Under the pieces are notes generated by a model, which saw nothing but the letters and a program-made list of their open reading frames with translations, did not search any database and was not told the DNA's origin. 64,000 nucleotides of DNA. Origin: Streptomyces avicenniae. GTDB taxonomy: Bacteria > Actinomycetota > Actinomycetes > Streptomycetales > Streptomycetaceae. Made by a program: the position numbers and the translations under genes. Where the stretch lies: positions 124,001-188,000 of the forward strand of contig NZ_JOEK01000008.1 of NCBI RefSeq assembly GCF_000719135.1, written 5' to 3'. The stretch's first letter is position 1. The number at the start of each line of letters is the position of its first letter. Of this stretch, positions 42,643 through 51,515 are shown one piece after another.

Positions 42643-42909
42643 TCAGCCCCGTCCGCCGAAGAGCGTGCGGCGCAGTCGCCGCAGCGGCGCGAACAGCAGG
42701 ACGCGCGCGCCACGGCTGGTGTGCGCCGCGTGCTTGTCACGGCGGGTCAGCTCCAGCATCAGCGTGGTGGCCTCCTCCGCGTCGCGCTGCGGCACGGGGG
42801 GCCCGGAGAGCACACTCAGGTGACGGTCGAGCCGCGCACTGTTGGCGCTGCTCCCGCAGTTGATGGCAGGCACGCGGGGCGGCCTGCTGCGCGCTGTTAT
42901 CTGCTCCAT
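42643..42909 (-). CDS. Small basic conserved-looking protein
   Basis: An 88-residue Arg-rich protein: it starts MEQITARSRPPRVPAINCG, continues ARLDRHLSVLSG and AEEATTLMLELTRRDKHAAH, and ends PLRRLRRTLFGGRG. A good ribosome site GGGAGAG lies 2-8 nt before the ATG and the helix-forming middle suggests a real protein; related small proteins occur in streptomycetes as I recall. Function unknown. Confidence 0.62.
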   Translation of the reverse strand: MEQITARSRPPRVPAINCGSSANSARLDRHLSVLSGPPVPQRDAEEATTLMLELTRRDKHAAHTSRGARVLLFAPLRRLRRTLFGGRG

Positions 42910-43258
42910 GACTCTCCCACCCGTACAACGACACCCGGTCCGGGCAGAGTAACCCTAACGCCCCACCTGAGCGCCTGGGTATCCCGGGCCCACGATTCAC
43001 CTTTCCCCGCAACGGGGTTGACGAACACCGCTCGACGCCTCCTCGGCACGGAACCCCTCGAAAAGCCCAGTGCGCCCGGCTTGTCCCGCCCGTCCCGCCC
43101 TGCCCGCCACGCCGCGCCGCCATCCACCCACACGGAGGAATCGTCTGCCCGGCGGGACACGCGCTCCGGCGCGCGCTCCCCGTACGGCGGACGGCCCGCG
43201 CACGGCAGGTGGCGCCCCCGTACGGCCGCCGGGTGTGACGTACGCCATGCCGCCGCGG
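42910..43258. other. 349-nt intergenic stretch
   Basis: No gene is supported. The end next to 42910 must hold the promoter of the small basic protein (leftward); it is less GC-rich around 42945-43025. The part 43050-43258 is very GC-rich and lies behind the stop of the pentapeptide gene; no clear hairpin or promoter is seen. Confidence 0.4.
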
Positions 43259-45166
43259 TCAGCGTTTGATGCGGCCACGGACCGCGAGGACGGCGAGCCC
43301 GAGGAGGAGCGGTTCGGTCAGGCGCGAGGCCATCTCGGTGTAGGTCCCGGCCGTGGTGAGGTTCTGGCCCGACGAGCGGAAGACCGTGGAGTTGATGACG
43401 ACGCGCAGGGCCTTCTCGAAGCGCGCGGTGGTGAGGCGGTCGGCGAGCGGCCCGGTGGGGTTGACGGGCGGCGGGGTGTCGGTGGTCAGCGACAGGTCAC
43501 GCCCGGCCTCGACCTGGCGTCCGGCCGTGACCGGTTTCGGGTCCTCCCCCGGCAGGCCCCACAGCATCATCGCGAGGACGGTCACCGTCATCAGGAGCAG
43601 CAGCCAGCACATCGCGCGCGACGCGCGCAACCCGTAGCCGGACAGCGCCCAGTAGGCGGCGAGGAGGCCGCGTTCCGCGGGGGTCGTGCCGGTGCGGTCG
43701 TGGCGGCGCATCTCGCACTCGCCGTAGTAGAAGTCGGCGGCGCCCGGCTCGTCCTTGGCGTCCTCGAACGCCTTGCGCAGCTGCCGGTACGTCGCCGCGA
43801 GCGCCTCGGGGCCCGGCGTACGGCCCGGGTCGGGGTGGTGGGGGCCCGGGCGCCAGGCGCGGCTGGGCAGCTTGCGTCCCGGCACGTGGAAGGGCTGACG
43901 GCCCGCCGCCGCGCGCCAGTGGTGCTCCTCGGCGAGCGTGCGGCGGCGCGCCCAGCGCAGCGGCAGGAGGCGCCGGTGGTGCTGGCCCCTGGGCGGCGGG
44001 TCGAACCGGGTGCGGCCCTCCATGCGGATCTGGTCGAGGTGGAAGGCCCCGGCGAACAGGCAGTTCGACAGGTCGGTGCCGTTCAGCACGAGCAGCGCCG
44101 CGTCCACGCCGCGTACGGACGCGACCCGCACCGCGTCGTCCCGGCCCGCCAGGGCCGCCTCCCCGACCTCGACGGGCGAGCCTGGCGTCCACTCCCGGGT
44201 GAAGGGCGCGGGGTGGGCGGTCACGGCGATGGGCGCGGCGAGCACCGCGTCGGTGAGGTCCACGGTCGCGTGGCGCAGCCGGAGGGTGGCGGTCGATTCC
44301 CAGCGCGTCCGCACGCAGGAGACCTCGGCTGCCGCCAGCTCCAGCGTGACGGGCGCCCCGAAGAGCGCGCCGTCCAGCACGACACGGCCCGCGCCCACCA
44401 GCGGCCCGAGCCGCTGCGTGGCCTCGAAGCGCGCGCCGCCGAACACGGCGTCCCCGGCGAAGGAGGCCGCGTCGAGCGTGACGTCGGCGCGGAACGCGGC
44501 CCGCTCGAACGCGGCCCACTCGGCGAAGGACGCCGCCACGAAGACCGCGTCCCCGCCGAACTCGGCGCCGAGGAACAGCGCGTCCCCGCGGAAGTCCGCC
44601 TCCCAGAACCTGGCGCGCGTCAGGGACGCCTGGGCGAACACCGCGTCGCCCTGGAAGGTGGCCTTCCCGAACAGGGCGTGCCCCGCGAAGGACGCCGCCC
44701 GGAACACCGCGTCGCCGCCGAACGTCACGCCGCCGAACGCGGCGTCGCGCGCGAACACCGCCCCGTCGAACCCGGCGTCGCGCGCGAACGTGGCCCCGGA
44801 GAAGAGGGCTTCGCCCTGGAACACCGCACGGCCGAACCTGGCGTCGCCGCCGAACGTGACGTGTCCGAACGCGGCGTCCCCGGCGAACGTCGCCTCCTCG
44901 AAGCGGCAGTTGCCCAGGAGCCCCTGCGGATTCTCCATTGTCCGCGAGGCGTTGACGAGGCCGCGCAGCAGGCTGGGGGTGAAGGTGGTGCCGCGGTGGT
45001 CGAGGTCGGCGCCGGGGGCGAGCGCGGCGAGATGGGCGGTGCGGTCGGCGTCGGCGAGGTGGACGAGGCAGGCGGTGTGGCCGCCGACGCAAATGCCGCG
45101 GCAGCCCACGGGGTCGTCGGGACCGGCGCCGCGCCCGCAGTGCGGCCAGGGGGGCGGAGTGGTCAT
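43259..45166 (-). CDS. Pentapeptide-repeat membrane protein
   Basis: A 635-residue protein. The N-terminus (HCGRGAGPDDPVGCRGICVGGHTACLVHL) has four Cys that could bind metal. Residues about 85-260 are some 30 pentapeptide repeats of A(F/D)F-x-x type (CRFEEATFAGDAAFGHVTF and so on), which fold into a right-handed quadrilateral beta-helix. Residues about 270-420 are less regular repeats. The C-terminal quarter has a Tyr-rich helix (AATYRQLRKAFEDAKDEPGAADFYYGECEMRRH) and two to three membrane segments (MCWLLLLMTVTVLAMMLWGLPG, EPLLLGLAVLAV). The YRQLRKAxEDxxDxxxAADFYYxExE motif is recurrent in membrane-bound pentapeptide proteins and hints at an ion-channel-like C-terminal part. Role unknown. Confidence 0.88.
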   Translation of the reverse strand: MTTPPPWPHCGRGAGPDDPVGCRGICVGGHTACLVHLADADRTAHLAALAPGADLDHRGTTFTPSLLRGLVNASRTMENPQGLLGNCRFEEATFAGDAAFGHVTFGGDARFGRAVFQGEALFSGATFARDAGFDGAVFARDAAFGGVTFGGDAVFRAASFAGHALFGKATFQGDAVFAQASLTRARFWEADFRGDALFLGAEFGGDAVFVAASFAEWAAFERAAFRADVTLDAASFAGDAVFGGARFEATQRLGPLVGAGRVVLDGALFGAPVTLELAAAEVSCVRTRWESTATLRLRHATVDLTDAVLAAPIAVTAHPAPFTREWTPGSPVEVGEAALAGRDDAVRVASVRGVDAALLVLNGTDLSNCLFAGAFHLDQIRMEGRTRFDPPPRGQHHRRLLPLRWARRRTLAEEHHWRAAAGRQPFHVPGRKLPSRAWRPGPHHPDPGRTPGPEALAATYRQLRKAFEDAKDEPGAADFYYGECEMRRHDRTGTTPAERGLLAAYWALSGYGLRASRAMCWLLLLMTVTVLAMMLWGLPGEDPKPVTAGRQVEAGRDLSLTTDTPPPVNPTGPLADRLTTARFEKALRVVINSTVFRSSGQNLTTAGTYTEMASRLTEPLLLGLAVLAVRGRIKR

Positions 45167-45231
45167 ACGAGGGAGGACGAGCCCCGCCCGCCCGCCGGTT
45201 GCCGGTGAACGGCCGTGGTGGACAGGGCCGT

Positions 45232-47328
45232 TCAGCGGGCGTCGCCGTTGCGCCCCGGGTCGGCGCGGGTGCCGTCGCGTCCCGGGTCGGGGACCGGGCC
45301 CGGCACCAGGCTGCTGTCCGGGACGAGCGACAGCGGGACGGAGACGGGCGAGCTGCGGCCGGTCACGTCGAACTCCTTGGCGAGCCCGGTGGTGTGCAGT
45401 CGGCCGACGTCGCTGTCGTTCATGGTGGTCGGGCCGATCTCGATGCTCTTGCCGCTGTCCCAGTTGTAGCGGTCCCAGATGTTGACCTGGTACTCCAGGC
45501 GGGCCTGCGGCCTGCCGTCCGCGCCCGGCTCCACGGTCACCACGCCGGAGACACCGCGATCGAGGCCGCCCACCGCGAGGTTCCAGTTGTCGTCCTCGAA
45601 GGATCTGAACCCCCGGGCCCGGCCGTGCACCGGGATCGAGACGGGCTGACCGCCCGACTTCTCGAACGCCTCACCGGCCTTCTCGACCCACTTCGGGCGG
45701 CCCTCCGCGATCGCCGCGTCAACGGAGAACCGCAGCCCGGCGGAGTCCCTGAGCATCCGATCGACGTCCGCCTCCAGCGGGGTGCCGCGGCCGCTCAGGT
45801 AGTGGTCCATGAACCGGGACGCGTCCGGCATACCGGCGATGTCCAGGAGGGCGGAGCCGCCCCGCAGCTCGGCCCACAGGGCGTAGTCGCCGCGCCGGGC
45901 GTCCTGCGAGTCGTAAGGGCCGGCGCCGGGGTCGTGGTGGTTGTCCGGCGGGGCGGAGAGCAGCCCGGCGTCGAGCAGGTCGTCCCGGTGGGCCCGCCAG
46001 AACTCCGCCCGCGCCACCGGGTCCATCGCCGCGAAGGCCGTCCGCAGGGCCGCCTCACGGCCGGGCCGCGTGTCGTCCCCGGCGTCCTCGCGCGCCCACA
46101 GGGCCACGACCGTGCGCTGGACGTCCAGTTCGCGGGCCAGCTCGCCCCCGGGTGTGGCGGTGGCGGTGGACATCAGGTCGGCGAAGTCCTCGAACTGTTC
46201 CCTGCCCAGCTCCCCGGTGTCCCGGGGCGGCAGGTCGGCGTCGTCGTTCACGCCGAGGTAGGCGGCGACGGCGAGGGGGAGGCGGTCGATCGACCCGCCC
46301 ACGGCGGGGTCGGTCAGCGTCACGACGCCGTCGGCGACGCGGCCGAGCGCGTCGGCGAGCGAGTCGCGGGCCGCGGGGCTCAGGACGTGGGGGCCGCCGC
46401 CGGACAGCGCGCCGAGAGCGGCCAGTTCACGGGCGTCGAGCGCGGCGTAGAACCGCTGGAGGTAGGCGATCTCCCCCGCGGTCAGCGTCACGCCTGGCAG
46501 GGGGCGGCCGGTGAGCGGGTCGTACAGCCGCGAGCCGATGGCCGCCAGGGTCGTCGTCCAGCGCTGCAACTCCTCCACGTCGGGCACGTCGCCGCGCAGC
46601 GCGTCCGTCAGCCGGTCGGCGGCGAAGGCGGCCATGCCGGTGGTGGTCCACAGGTCGAGGGGGCCGCCGGTGATGTCGTAGCCCAGGCCGTCGAGTTCGG
46701 TGCCGTACTCGGCCAGCTTCCGCCGGTAGGCGGCGAGGGCGTCGCCCATCTCGCGGTCGGTAAGGCTCGCACGGTCGGCGACCACGCCGAGGTGGCGGAG
46801 CCTGATCATGGCCGCGCGTGACAGCTCGCCGCCCGCCACGGCGCCGGGGGTGAGCAGGTCACCGCCCTCGTAGGTGCCGCCGGTCAACAGCAGCGGGGGC
46901 GCGGCGAGTTCGGCCCGCGCCGCCTCCAGTTGCGTCCGGTGGCAGACGTCGAGCCCGCACGGCCCCTCGACGAGGACGTCGATCTCCTCCACGGCCTCCA
47001 GGGCCCGGTTCATGGCCCGCACCAACAGGCCGGTCACGGCGTCGAGTTCCGCGCCGTTGCCGTGCAGCCCGCGTGCGGTGGAGTCGATCCGCTCGCGGTC
47101 GTCGATGAGGGAGCCGCCGTCCAGGTGCCCCGAGGTCTCCGCCGCCCGGGTCGCCGCCCTGGCCAGGTCCCCGGCGTCATCGGCCTCGGCCGCCGCCCGC
47201 GCGTACTGCGCGGCGGTCTCCGCCATGCCGTCGGGGTCGATCTCGTCGAGGAACGCGTGGCGGCGGCTCCACGGCCGCGCGTCGGCCGCCGTCTCGACGT
47301 CCTCGCGCGTGAAGTCGGTCTCTGCCAC
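45232..47328 (-). CDS. Second large WXG-like protein with conserved beta C-terminal module
   Basis: A 698-residue protein with no signal peptide. Residues about 30-140 are helical and WXG-like (AETAAQYARAAAEADDAGDLARAATRAAETSG). The middle (about 200-470) is of the same general kind as the 768-residue protein at 24.7 kb (TAGEIAYLQRFYAALDARELAALGALSGGG, DALGRVADGVVTLTDPAVGG). Residues about 575-680 are a beta-rich module with the motif YQVNIWDRYNWDSGKSIEIG and LHTTGLAKEFDVTGRS, which I have seen at the end of other streptomycete proteins; its job is unknown. Stop is 65 nt from the pentapeptide gene start. GTG start has a weak ribosome site. Confidence 0.82.
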   Translation of the reverse strand: MAETDFTREDVETAADARPWSRRHAFLDEIDPDGMAETAAQYARAAAEADDAGDLARAATRAAETSGHLDGGSLIDDRERIDSTARGLHGNGAELDAVTGLLVRAMNRALEAVEEIDVLVEGPCGLDVCHRTQLEAARAELAAPPLLLTGGTYEGGDLLTPGAVAGGELSRAAMIRLRHLGVVADRASLTDREMGDALAAYRRKLAEYGTELDGLGYDITGGPLDLWTTTGMAAFAADRLTDALRGDVPDVEELQRWTTTLAAIGSRLYDPLTGRPLPGVTLTAGEIAYLQRFYAALDARELAALGALSGGGPHVLSPAARDSLADALGRVADGVVTLTDPAVGGSIDRLPLAVAAYLGVNDDADLPPRDTGELGREQFEDFADLMSTATATPGGELARELDVQRTVVALWAREDAGDDTRPGREAALRTAFAAMDPVARAEFWRAHRDDLLDAGLLSAPPDNHHDPGAGPYDSQDARRGDYALWAELRGGSALLDIAGMPDASRFMDHYLSGRGTPLEADVDRMLRDSAGLRFSVDAAIAEGRPKWVEKAGEAFEKSGGQPVSIPVHGRARGFRSFEDDNWNLAVGGLDRGVSGVVTVEPGADGRPQARLEYQVNIWDRYNWDSGKSIEIGPTTMNDSDVGRLHTTGLAKEFDVTGRSSPVSVPLSLVPDSSLVPGPVPDPGRDGTRADPGRNGDAR

Positions 47329-47514
47329 GGCTGGTCACCCCCGTTGCGCTGCGGTACGTCGGCCATCGTACGGACGCCATCCTGTCAGCAGCCGTGCGCC
47401 CGGCGGGAGGCACGGATCGGCGGAGCGGGTGTGGACGGGACGGGCGTGATGCAGCAGAGTGACGAATGTTGCCTTGTACACGTCATTACTCTGTCTCGAA
47501 GTGAGGACGCACCC

Positions 47515-48255
47515 ATGATGCGGTCACGGCTCATCCCCGCTTCCTCCGCGGCCGTCACTGCCCTGCTGGCCGCCGGTCTCGGCGCGACACCCGCCGCGGC
47601 GCGCGACGCCACGACCGTCGGCGCCGACTGGTCCGGCCTCGTGCGGACCGTCACGTTCGAGGGCGGCCCCGAGGCCAACGACCTGCACGTCTTCCCGATG
47701 GACACCGGCGCCGAGGTGCGGCGCGTCGGGTTCCGCGACGTGGTGCCGATCGTGCCGGGCCCGCACTGCGCCCATGTCACGCCGGGGGACGCGACGTTCG
47801 TCGCCTGCGAGCTGCCGGTGGGCGGCGGCCTGGCGGAGAGCGTACGCGTCCGGCTCGGGGCGGGTGACGACGCGGCCGTGACGAGCGAGGACGCCGTCAC
47901 CCTGGTCCAGGGCGGCGAGGGCGACGACGAACTGCACGCCCACACGGCCGAGTTGGTGCTCGGCGAGGGCGGCGACGACATGCTGATGGGCAACGGCGTC
48001 CTGTTCGGCGGCGACGGCGACGACCACCTGATGGGCCAGCCCATCGACGAGGTGTTCCACGGCGGTCCCGGCGACGACATGATCGAGGGCTGGGACGGCA
48101 GGGACCTCGCCTACGGCGACGCGGGCGACGACCACATCTCGGGCGGCGAGGGCGACGACGTCCTCGTCGGCGGCCCCGGGGACGACATGATCAGCGGCGA
48201 CGGCGGACGGGACATCGTCATCGGTCGGCCGGGCAACGACCACGTCATGCCGTGA
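47515..48255 (+). CDS. Secreted RTX-type calcium-binding repeat protein
   Basis: A 246-residue exported protein. Signal peptide RLIPASSAAVTALLAAGLGATPAAA, cleavage about residue 28. Residues about 135-246 carry at least seven nonapeptide-type repeats GGxGxDxxx: GGEGDDELH, GEGGDDMLM, GGDGDDHLM, GGPGDDMIE, GDAGDDHIS, GGEGDDVLV, GGPGDDMIS. Such repeats fold as a Ca2+-binding beta-roll. It uses a Sec signal rather than a type I C-terminal signal, and no HlyBD-like genes are near. Role probably extracellular surface binding; unproven. ATG at 47515 follows GAGG. Confidence 0.88.
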   Translation: MMRSRLIPASSAAVTALLAAGLGATPAAARDATTVGADWSGLVRTVTFEGGPEANDLHVFPMDTGAEVRRVGFRDVVPIVPGPHCAHVTPGDATFVACELPVGGGLAESVRVRLGAGDDAAVTSEDAVTLVQGGEGDDELHAHTAELVLGEGGDDMLMGNGVLFGGDGDDHLMGQPIDEVFHGGPGDDMIEGWDGRDLAYGDAGDDHISGGEGDDVLVGGPGDDMISGDGGRDIVIGRPGNDHVMP

Positions 48256-48282
48256 CGGGCAGCGCCCGGCCACGTCGGCGCG

Positions 48283-48816
48283 CTACAACTGATCGCCGCG
48301 GCGCGCCGGTTCGGGAGGATGCGTCCCGCCACCGTCCTTGACGTCCTGCGCACAGGTGCGCCCCTGGTAGGACTGGTCGTCGGGGATCAACAGCACCCCG
48401 GCGACCCGGTCGGGGTGCTCGACGTGGAGCCAGTCGTCGCCCGTGCGGGAACCGTCCGGCTCGGGCCAGGCGCCGGACGCATGGACCGTCAGGCACATCA
48501 GCGCCACGCGCCTCCCATCGACCGCGCAGGCGTCCACCGCGGGGCCGCCGTCCGTCCCGGCGACGCCGTCGAAGCGGTAGGTGAAGTGGACCCTGTCCCC
48601 CTCGGTGGGCGTCTGCGGGTGCGGCTCCAGACGCCACCCGACGACCTCGGCGGTGACACCGAGAGCCTGCCCCGACGTGTCCACGATCCGCACGCTGGCG
48701 GTGGCCTCGCCGCGCTCCGCCCACGTGTCCGTGCAGCCCCAGGGGAAGGAGCAGCCGGGCAGCGCGAGGATCGCCAGGGCCGAGGCGGCGCCGACGAGTA
48801 TCCGTGCGGGTGACAC
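48283..48816 (-). CDS. Small lipoprotein
   Basis: A 177-residue lipoprotein: ASALAILALPGCSFPWGC, lipobox ALPGC. The mature part is beta-rich with several Cys (VDACAVDG, MCLTVHA, RTCAQDV) and reads like a small Ig-like fold. GTG at 48816 follows GGAGG at 8 nt. Converges on the RTX gene. Function unknown. Confidence 0.82.
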   Translation of the reverse strand: MSPARILVGAASALAILALPGCSFPWGCTDTWAERGEATASVRIVDTSGQALGVTAEVVGWRLEPHPQTPTEGDRVHFTYRFDGVAGTDGGPAVDACAVDGRRVALMCLTVHASGAWPEPDGSRTGDDWLHVEHPDRVAGVLLIPDDQSYQGRTCAQDVKDGGGTHPPEPARRGDQL

Positions 48817-48882
48817 CGGGACGACCTCCGGTCGGGGAGAGGGGGCCTGGCGGCGTGTCCGGGGGCCGCCCGGCAGCCGCGG

Positions 48883-49242
48883 CTACGCCTCGGGCTCCTC
48901 CTGCGTGCGCGCCTGTGCGGCCAGGTTCCACACCTGACCGAGCGCCATCCCGGCGCCGGGGCCCGCCGGGTGACCGTCCGTCGTCTCGAAGTGGTCCACG
49001 TAGGCGCCGATGAACTCCTGCCACCTGTGGTTCACCGGGTCGTCGTCCAGCGCGGCCATCGCCGCGGCGAAGTCGTCGGTCTCCACGAGGTGGAACAGGT
49101 GGTCGCCGCTGCGCCAGATCGTCCAGTCGGAGATCCCGGCCGCGCGCAGCGAGGCCAGCAGGTCGGACGGCACCGTCGCGTGCACCGCCTCGTAACCGGC
49201 CTCCTGGCCCTGCCTGATGACGGAGTGGAGCGCGATCCGCAT
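48883..49242 (-). CDS. L-rhamnose/L-fucose mutarotase (RhaM family)
   Basis: A 119-residue protein of the RhaM/DUF718 family: MRIALHSVIRQGQEAGYEAVHATVPSDLLASLRAAGISDWTIWRSGDHLFHLVETDDF; catalytic-looking His in MRIALHS and the LFHLVE strand match family members. It interconverts the alpha and beta anomers of a 6-deoxy sugar. In L-fucose pathways a mutarotase of this family precedes the dehydrogenase. It lies 4 nt after the GntR gene in the same leftward transcript, at the edge of the fucose locus. Confidence 0.88.
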   Translation of the reverse strand: MRIALHSVIRQGQEAGYEAVHATVPSDLLASLRAAGISDWTIWRSGDHLFHLVETDDFAAAMAALDDDPVNHRWQEFIGAYVDHFETTDGHPAGPGAGMALGQVWNLAAQARTQEEPEA

Positions 49243-49246
49243 GTGC

Positions 49247-50020
49247 TCAGCCCTCCCGGGCGGTGGTGTCGTGGGGGACCGCGAGGGAGGCGGCCGGGCG
49301 CGGGAGCGCGGTCAGACGGTGGCGGGCCACCGTCGTCATCCGGTCCTCCGCCACGCGCGGGAGCGGGTCGGCGGCGCCGACCAGGCGGGCGCGGGCGCGG
49401 CGCAGGTGCGTGCCCATGCGGGCGGCGGCCGTCTCGGTGTCCTTCTCGCGCAGGGCCTCCAGGATCCGCTCGTGCTCCAGGCGGGTCTCCTCGGCCATGC
49501 CCTCCTCGAAGTGCAGGCGGTACTGGTGGGCGTGCGCGTGGAGGCGGGCGAGGGTGATGCGCAGCAGGCCGTTGCCGCTGAGCGCGGCGATCTGGTCGTG
49601 GAACAGCGCGTCGTGGTGCAGGTAGCGGATCAGGGTGGTGCGACTGCCGTCGTCACGGACCCGGCGCATCTCGGCGAGCTGCTCGGCGAGTTGGCCGAGG
49701 TCCTCGTGGCGTGAGCGCTCCGCCGCGTGGGCGGCGACGGCCGGTTCCAGGAGCATCCGGACCTCGAACAGCTCGTCCAGGTCACGGGCGTTGAGCAGGG
49801 GCGCGGCGGTGTAGCCCGCCAACGACCGCTTCACCACGAGACCTTCGGCCTCCAGGCGGGCGAGTGCCTCGCGGAGCGGGGTCGGGGAGACCCGCAGCTC
49901 CTGCGCCAGGGTGTTGATGTTCATCTTCGAGCCGGGCTCGATCTCGTGGTCCACCAGTCGCCGACGGATCGAGTCGTACACCATCTCCGCGAGCATCTGT
50001 CGCTGCGGTGCGGCCGTCAT
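49247..50020 (-). CDS. GntR-family regulator with FCD domain
   Basis: A 257-residue regulator. Winged helix: VYDSIRRRLVDHEIEPGSKMNINTLAQELRVSPTPLREALARLEAEGLVVKRSLAGYTAAP. C-terminal FCD domain with six helices and the usual metal-binding His/Asp layout: EPAVAAHAAERSRHEDLGQLAEQL, HHDALFHDQIAALSGNGLL, HAHQYRLHFEEG and EHERILEALREKD. FCD regulators bind sugar acids or other carboxylates. ATG at 50020 follows AGGGA. Divergent from the enolase-superfamily dehydratase gene; likely repressor of the fucose genes, lifted by an acid intermediate. Confidence 0.92.
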   Translation of the reverse strand: MTAAPQRQMLAEMVYDSIRRRLVDHEIEPGSKMNINTLAQELRVSPTPLREALARLEAEGLVVKRSLAGYTAAPLLNARDLDELFEVRMLLEPAVAAHAAERSRHEDLGQLAEQLAEMRRVRDDGSRTTLIRYLHHDALFHDQIAALSGNGLLRITLARLHAHAHQYRLHFEEGMAEETRLEHERILEALREKDTETAAARMGTHLRRARARLVGAADPLPRVAEDRMTTVARHRLTALPRPAASLAVPHDTTAREG

Positions 50021-50426
50021 CGTGTTCCCTCCCGCTGCCCGTCTCCCATGACCGTCTTCACACAAGACCGTCATCGCGTCGCCATGCTTCGGCTGAATGT
50101 AGCGCACACCCAGGATCGTATTTTCTTGGCGCGATGTCGATGCCGATCACCCGGCCGCTGCCACGCCGGAGCCAAACTGCCGTCCGCGGCACGCCAGATC
50201 GGACATTCCGGGTGCGCACACGCTCTGAACTGTGGTTTCGCGCGCCCTGATCACAAGATGACTGCCCGGTTCGTCTCGATTGAGTAAACGGAGGGGAAGC
50301 CCTTGACACGCGTTCGAACAAAGCTAATCTCGTCAAACGTATATTATCCGGCGCAGCACAGCGAGGTCGCGGCATGGCCTCGACCGACGTCCCCGCCGGG
50401 CGGAAACACCAGGCGAGAGGGCACAG
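50021..50426. promoter_or_regulatory. Divergent regulatory region of fucose locus
   Basis: 406 nt without gene. For the rightward operon there is a clear sigma70-type promoter at 50303-50330: TTGACA, 16-nt spacer, TAATCT. The palindrome GTTCGAAC (50312-50319) lies inside the spacer, so a repressor there would block transcription. AT-rich word CGTATATTATCC follows at 50338-50349. The leftward GntR promoter must lie between 50040 and 50120, where CGTATTTTCTTGG (50115-50127) resembles the AT-rich word. Confidence 0.65.
50303..50330 (+). promoter_or_regulatory. Sigma70-type promoter with internal palindrome
   Basis: -35 TTGACA at 50303-50308, spacer 16 nt, -10 TAATCT at 50325-50330. The spacer contains the perfect palindrome GTTCGAAC (50312-50319), a likely operator half-site pair. 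It lies 97 nt before the dehydratase start. Confidence 0.65.
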
Positions 50427-51515
50427 ATGACACGGATTGTCCATGCGTGCGCCTACATGGCCGACCTTGAGGTGGAAAAGGTCAGGACCGACGCGGTGCA
50501 GGCGTTCCTGAAGCAGGAGACGATCTTTGTCGAACTGGGGACGAGCGACGGCCTGACCGGCGTCGGATACACGTACACCATCGGCACCGGCGGCAGTTCC
50601 GTCCTCGCCCTGCTGCGGGACCACCTGCTCCCCCGGCTCGCGGGCCGGGACGCCCGGTCGGTCGAGGCGCTGTGGCACGACCTGTTCGCGGCGACGCGGG
50701 CGACCACCGTGGGCGCGATCACGTCGCTCGCGCTGGCCGCCGTCGATACCGCCCTGTGGGACCTGCGGTGCCTGCGGGCCGGTGAGCCGCTGTGGCGGCT
50801 GGCCGGGGGGTTCCGCGACCGGGTGCCGCTCTACGACACGGAGGGCGGCTGGCTCCACCTCACGACCGACGAGCTGGTCGCCGGTGCCCTCGCCGCGCAG
50901 GCCGCCGGCTGGCCCGGCGTCAAGCTGAAGGTCGGGAAGCCCCGGCTGGCGGAGGACGTCGAACGGCTGGACGCGGTGCGCTCGGCGGTCGGCCCCGGCA
51001 TGGACCTCATGGTCGATGCCAACCAGTCGATGACCCGCGCCGAGGCCCGCAGGCGTGCCGCCGCCTTCGAGCCGTTCGGCCTGGCCTGGCTGGAGGAGCC
51101 GCTGCCCGCCGACGACCCGCAGGGCCACGCGTTCCTCGCCCGCTCCACCTCCGTACCCGTGGCGGTCGGGGAGTCGCTCTACTCCCTGGGCCAGTTCCGC
51201 GCGTACCTGACGCAGGACGCGGCGTCCGTCGTCCAGGCCGACGCCGCCCGTGTCGGGGGCATCACGCCCTGGCTGAAGGTGGCGCACCTCGCGGACGCCT
51301 TCGGCAGCGACGTCTGCCCGCACTTCCTGATGGAACTCCACGTCAGCCTGGCCGCCGCGATCCCGAACGGCCGCTACGTGGAGCACATCCCCCAGCTGCG
51401 CGCCATCACCCGTGGCGAGCTGGAGATCGTCGAAGGCCACGCCGTGCCCCCGGAGACCCCCGGGCTCGGCATCGACTGGGACCGGGACGCCATCGACGAC
51501 CGAAGAGTCGCCTGA
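50427..51515 (+). CDS. Enolase-superfamily acid-sugar dehydratase (MR/MLE family)
   Basis: A 362-residue enzyme of the mandelate racemase subgroup. All active-site residues are visible: Lys166-x-Lys168 (KLK), metal ligands Asp197 (MVDANQ), Glu223 (LEEPL) and Glu249 (VGES), and the Asp272/His299 dyad (QADAARVGG, CPHFLMELH). Dehydratases of this group abstract the alpha-proton of sugar acids. It is distinct from the L-fuconate dehydratase at the window's end, so a second acid such as L-galactonate or L-talarate is possible, or an epimerase. First gene of the rightward operon and divergent from the GntR gene. ATG at 50427 follows GAGAGGG. Confidence 0.9.
   Translation: MTRIVHACAYMADLEVEKVRTDAVQAFLKQETIFVELGTSDGLTGVGYTYTIGTGGSSVLALLRDHLLPRLAGRDARSVEALWHDLFAATRATTVGAITSLALAAVDTALWDLRCLRAGEPLWRLAGGFRDRVPLYDTEGGWLHLTTDELVAGALAAQAAGWPGVKLKVGKPRLAEDVERLDAVRSAVGPGMDLMVDANQSMTRAEARRRAAAFEPFGLAWLEEPLPADDPQGHAFLARSTSVPVAVGESLYSLGQFRAYLTQDAASVVQADAARVGGITPWLKVAHLADAFGSDVCPHFLMELHVSLAAAIPNGRYVEHIPQLRAITRGELEIVEGHAVPPETPGLGIDWDRDAIDDRRVA

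Noticed and set aside
50312..50319. GTTCGAAC considered as a tRNA T-loop
   Set aside because: No acceptor or anticodon stem and no conserved D-arm around it; it lies within a promoter spacer.
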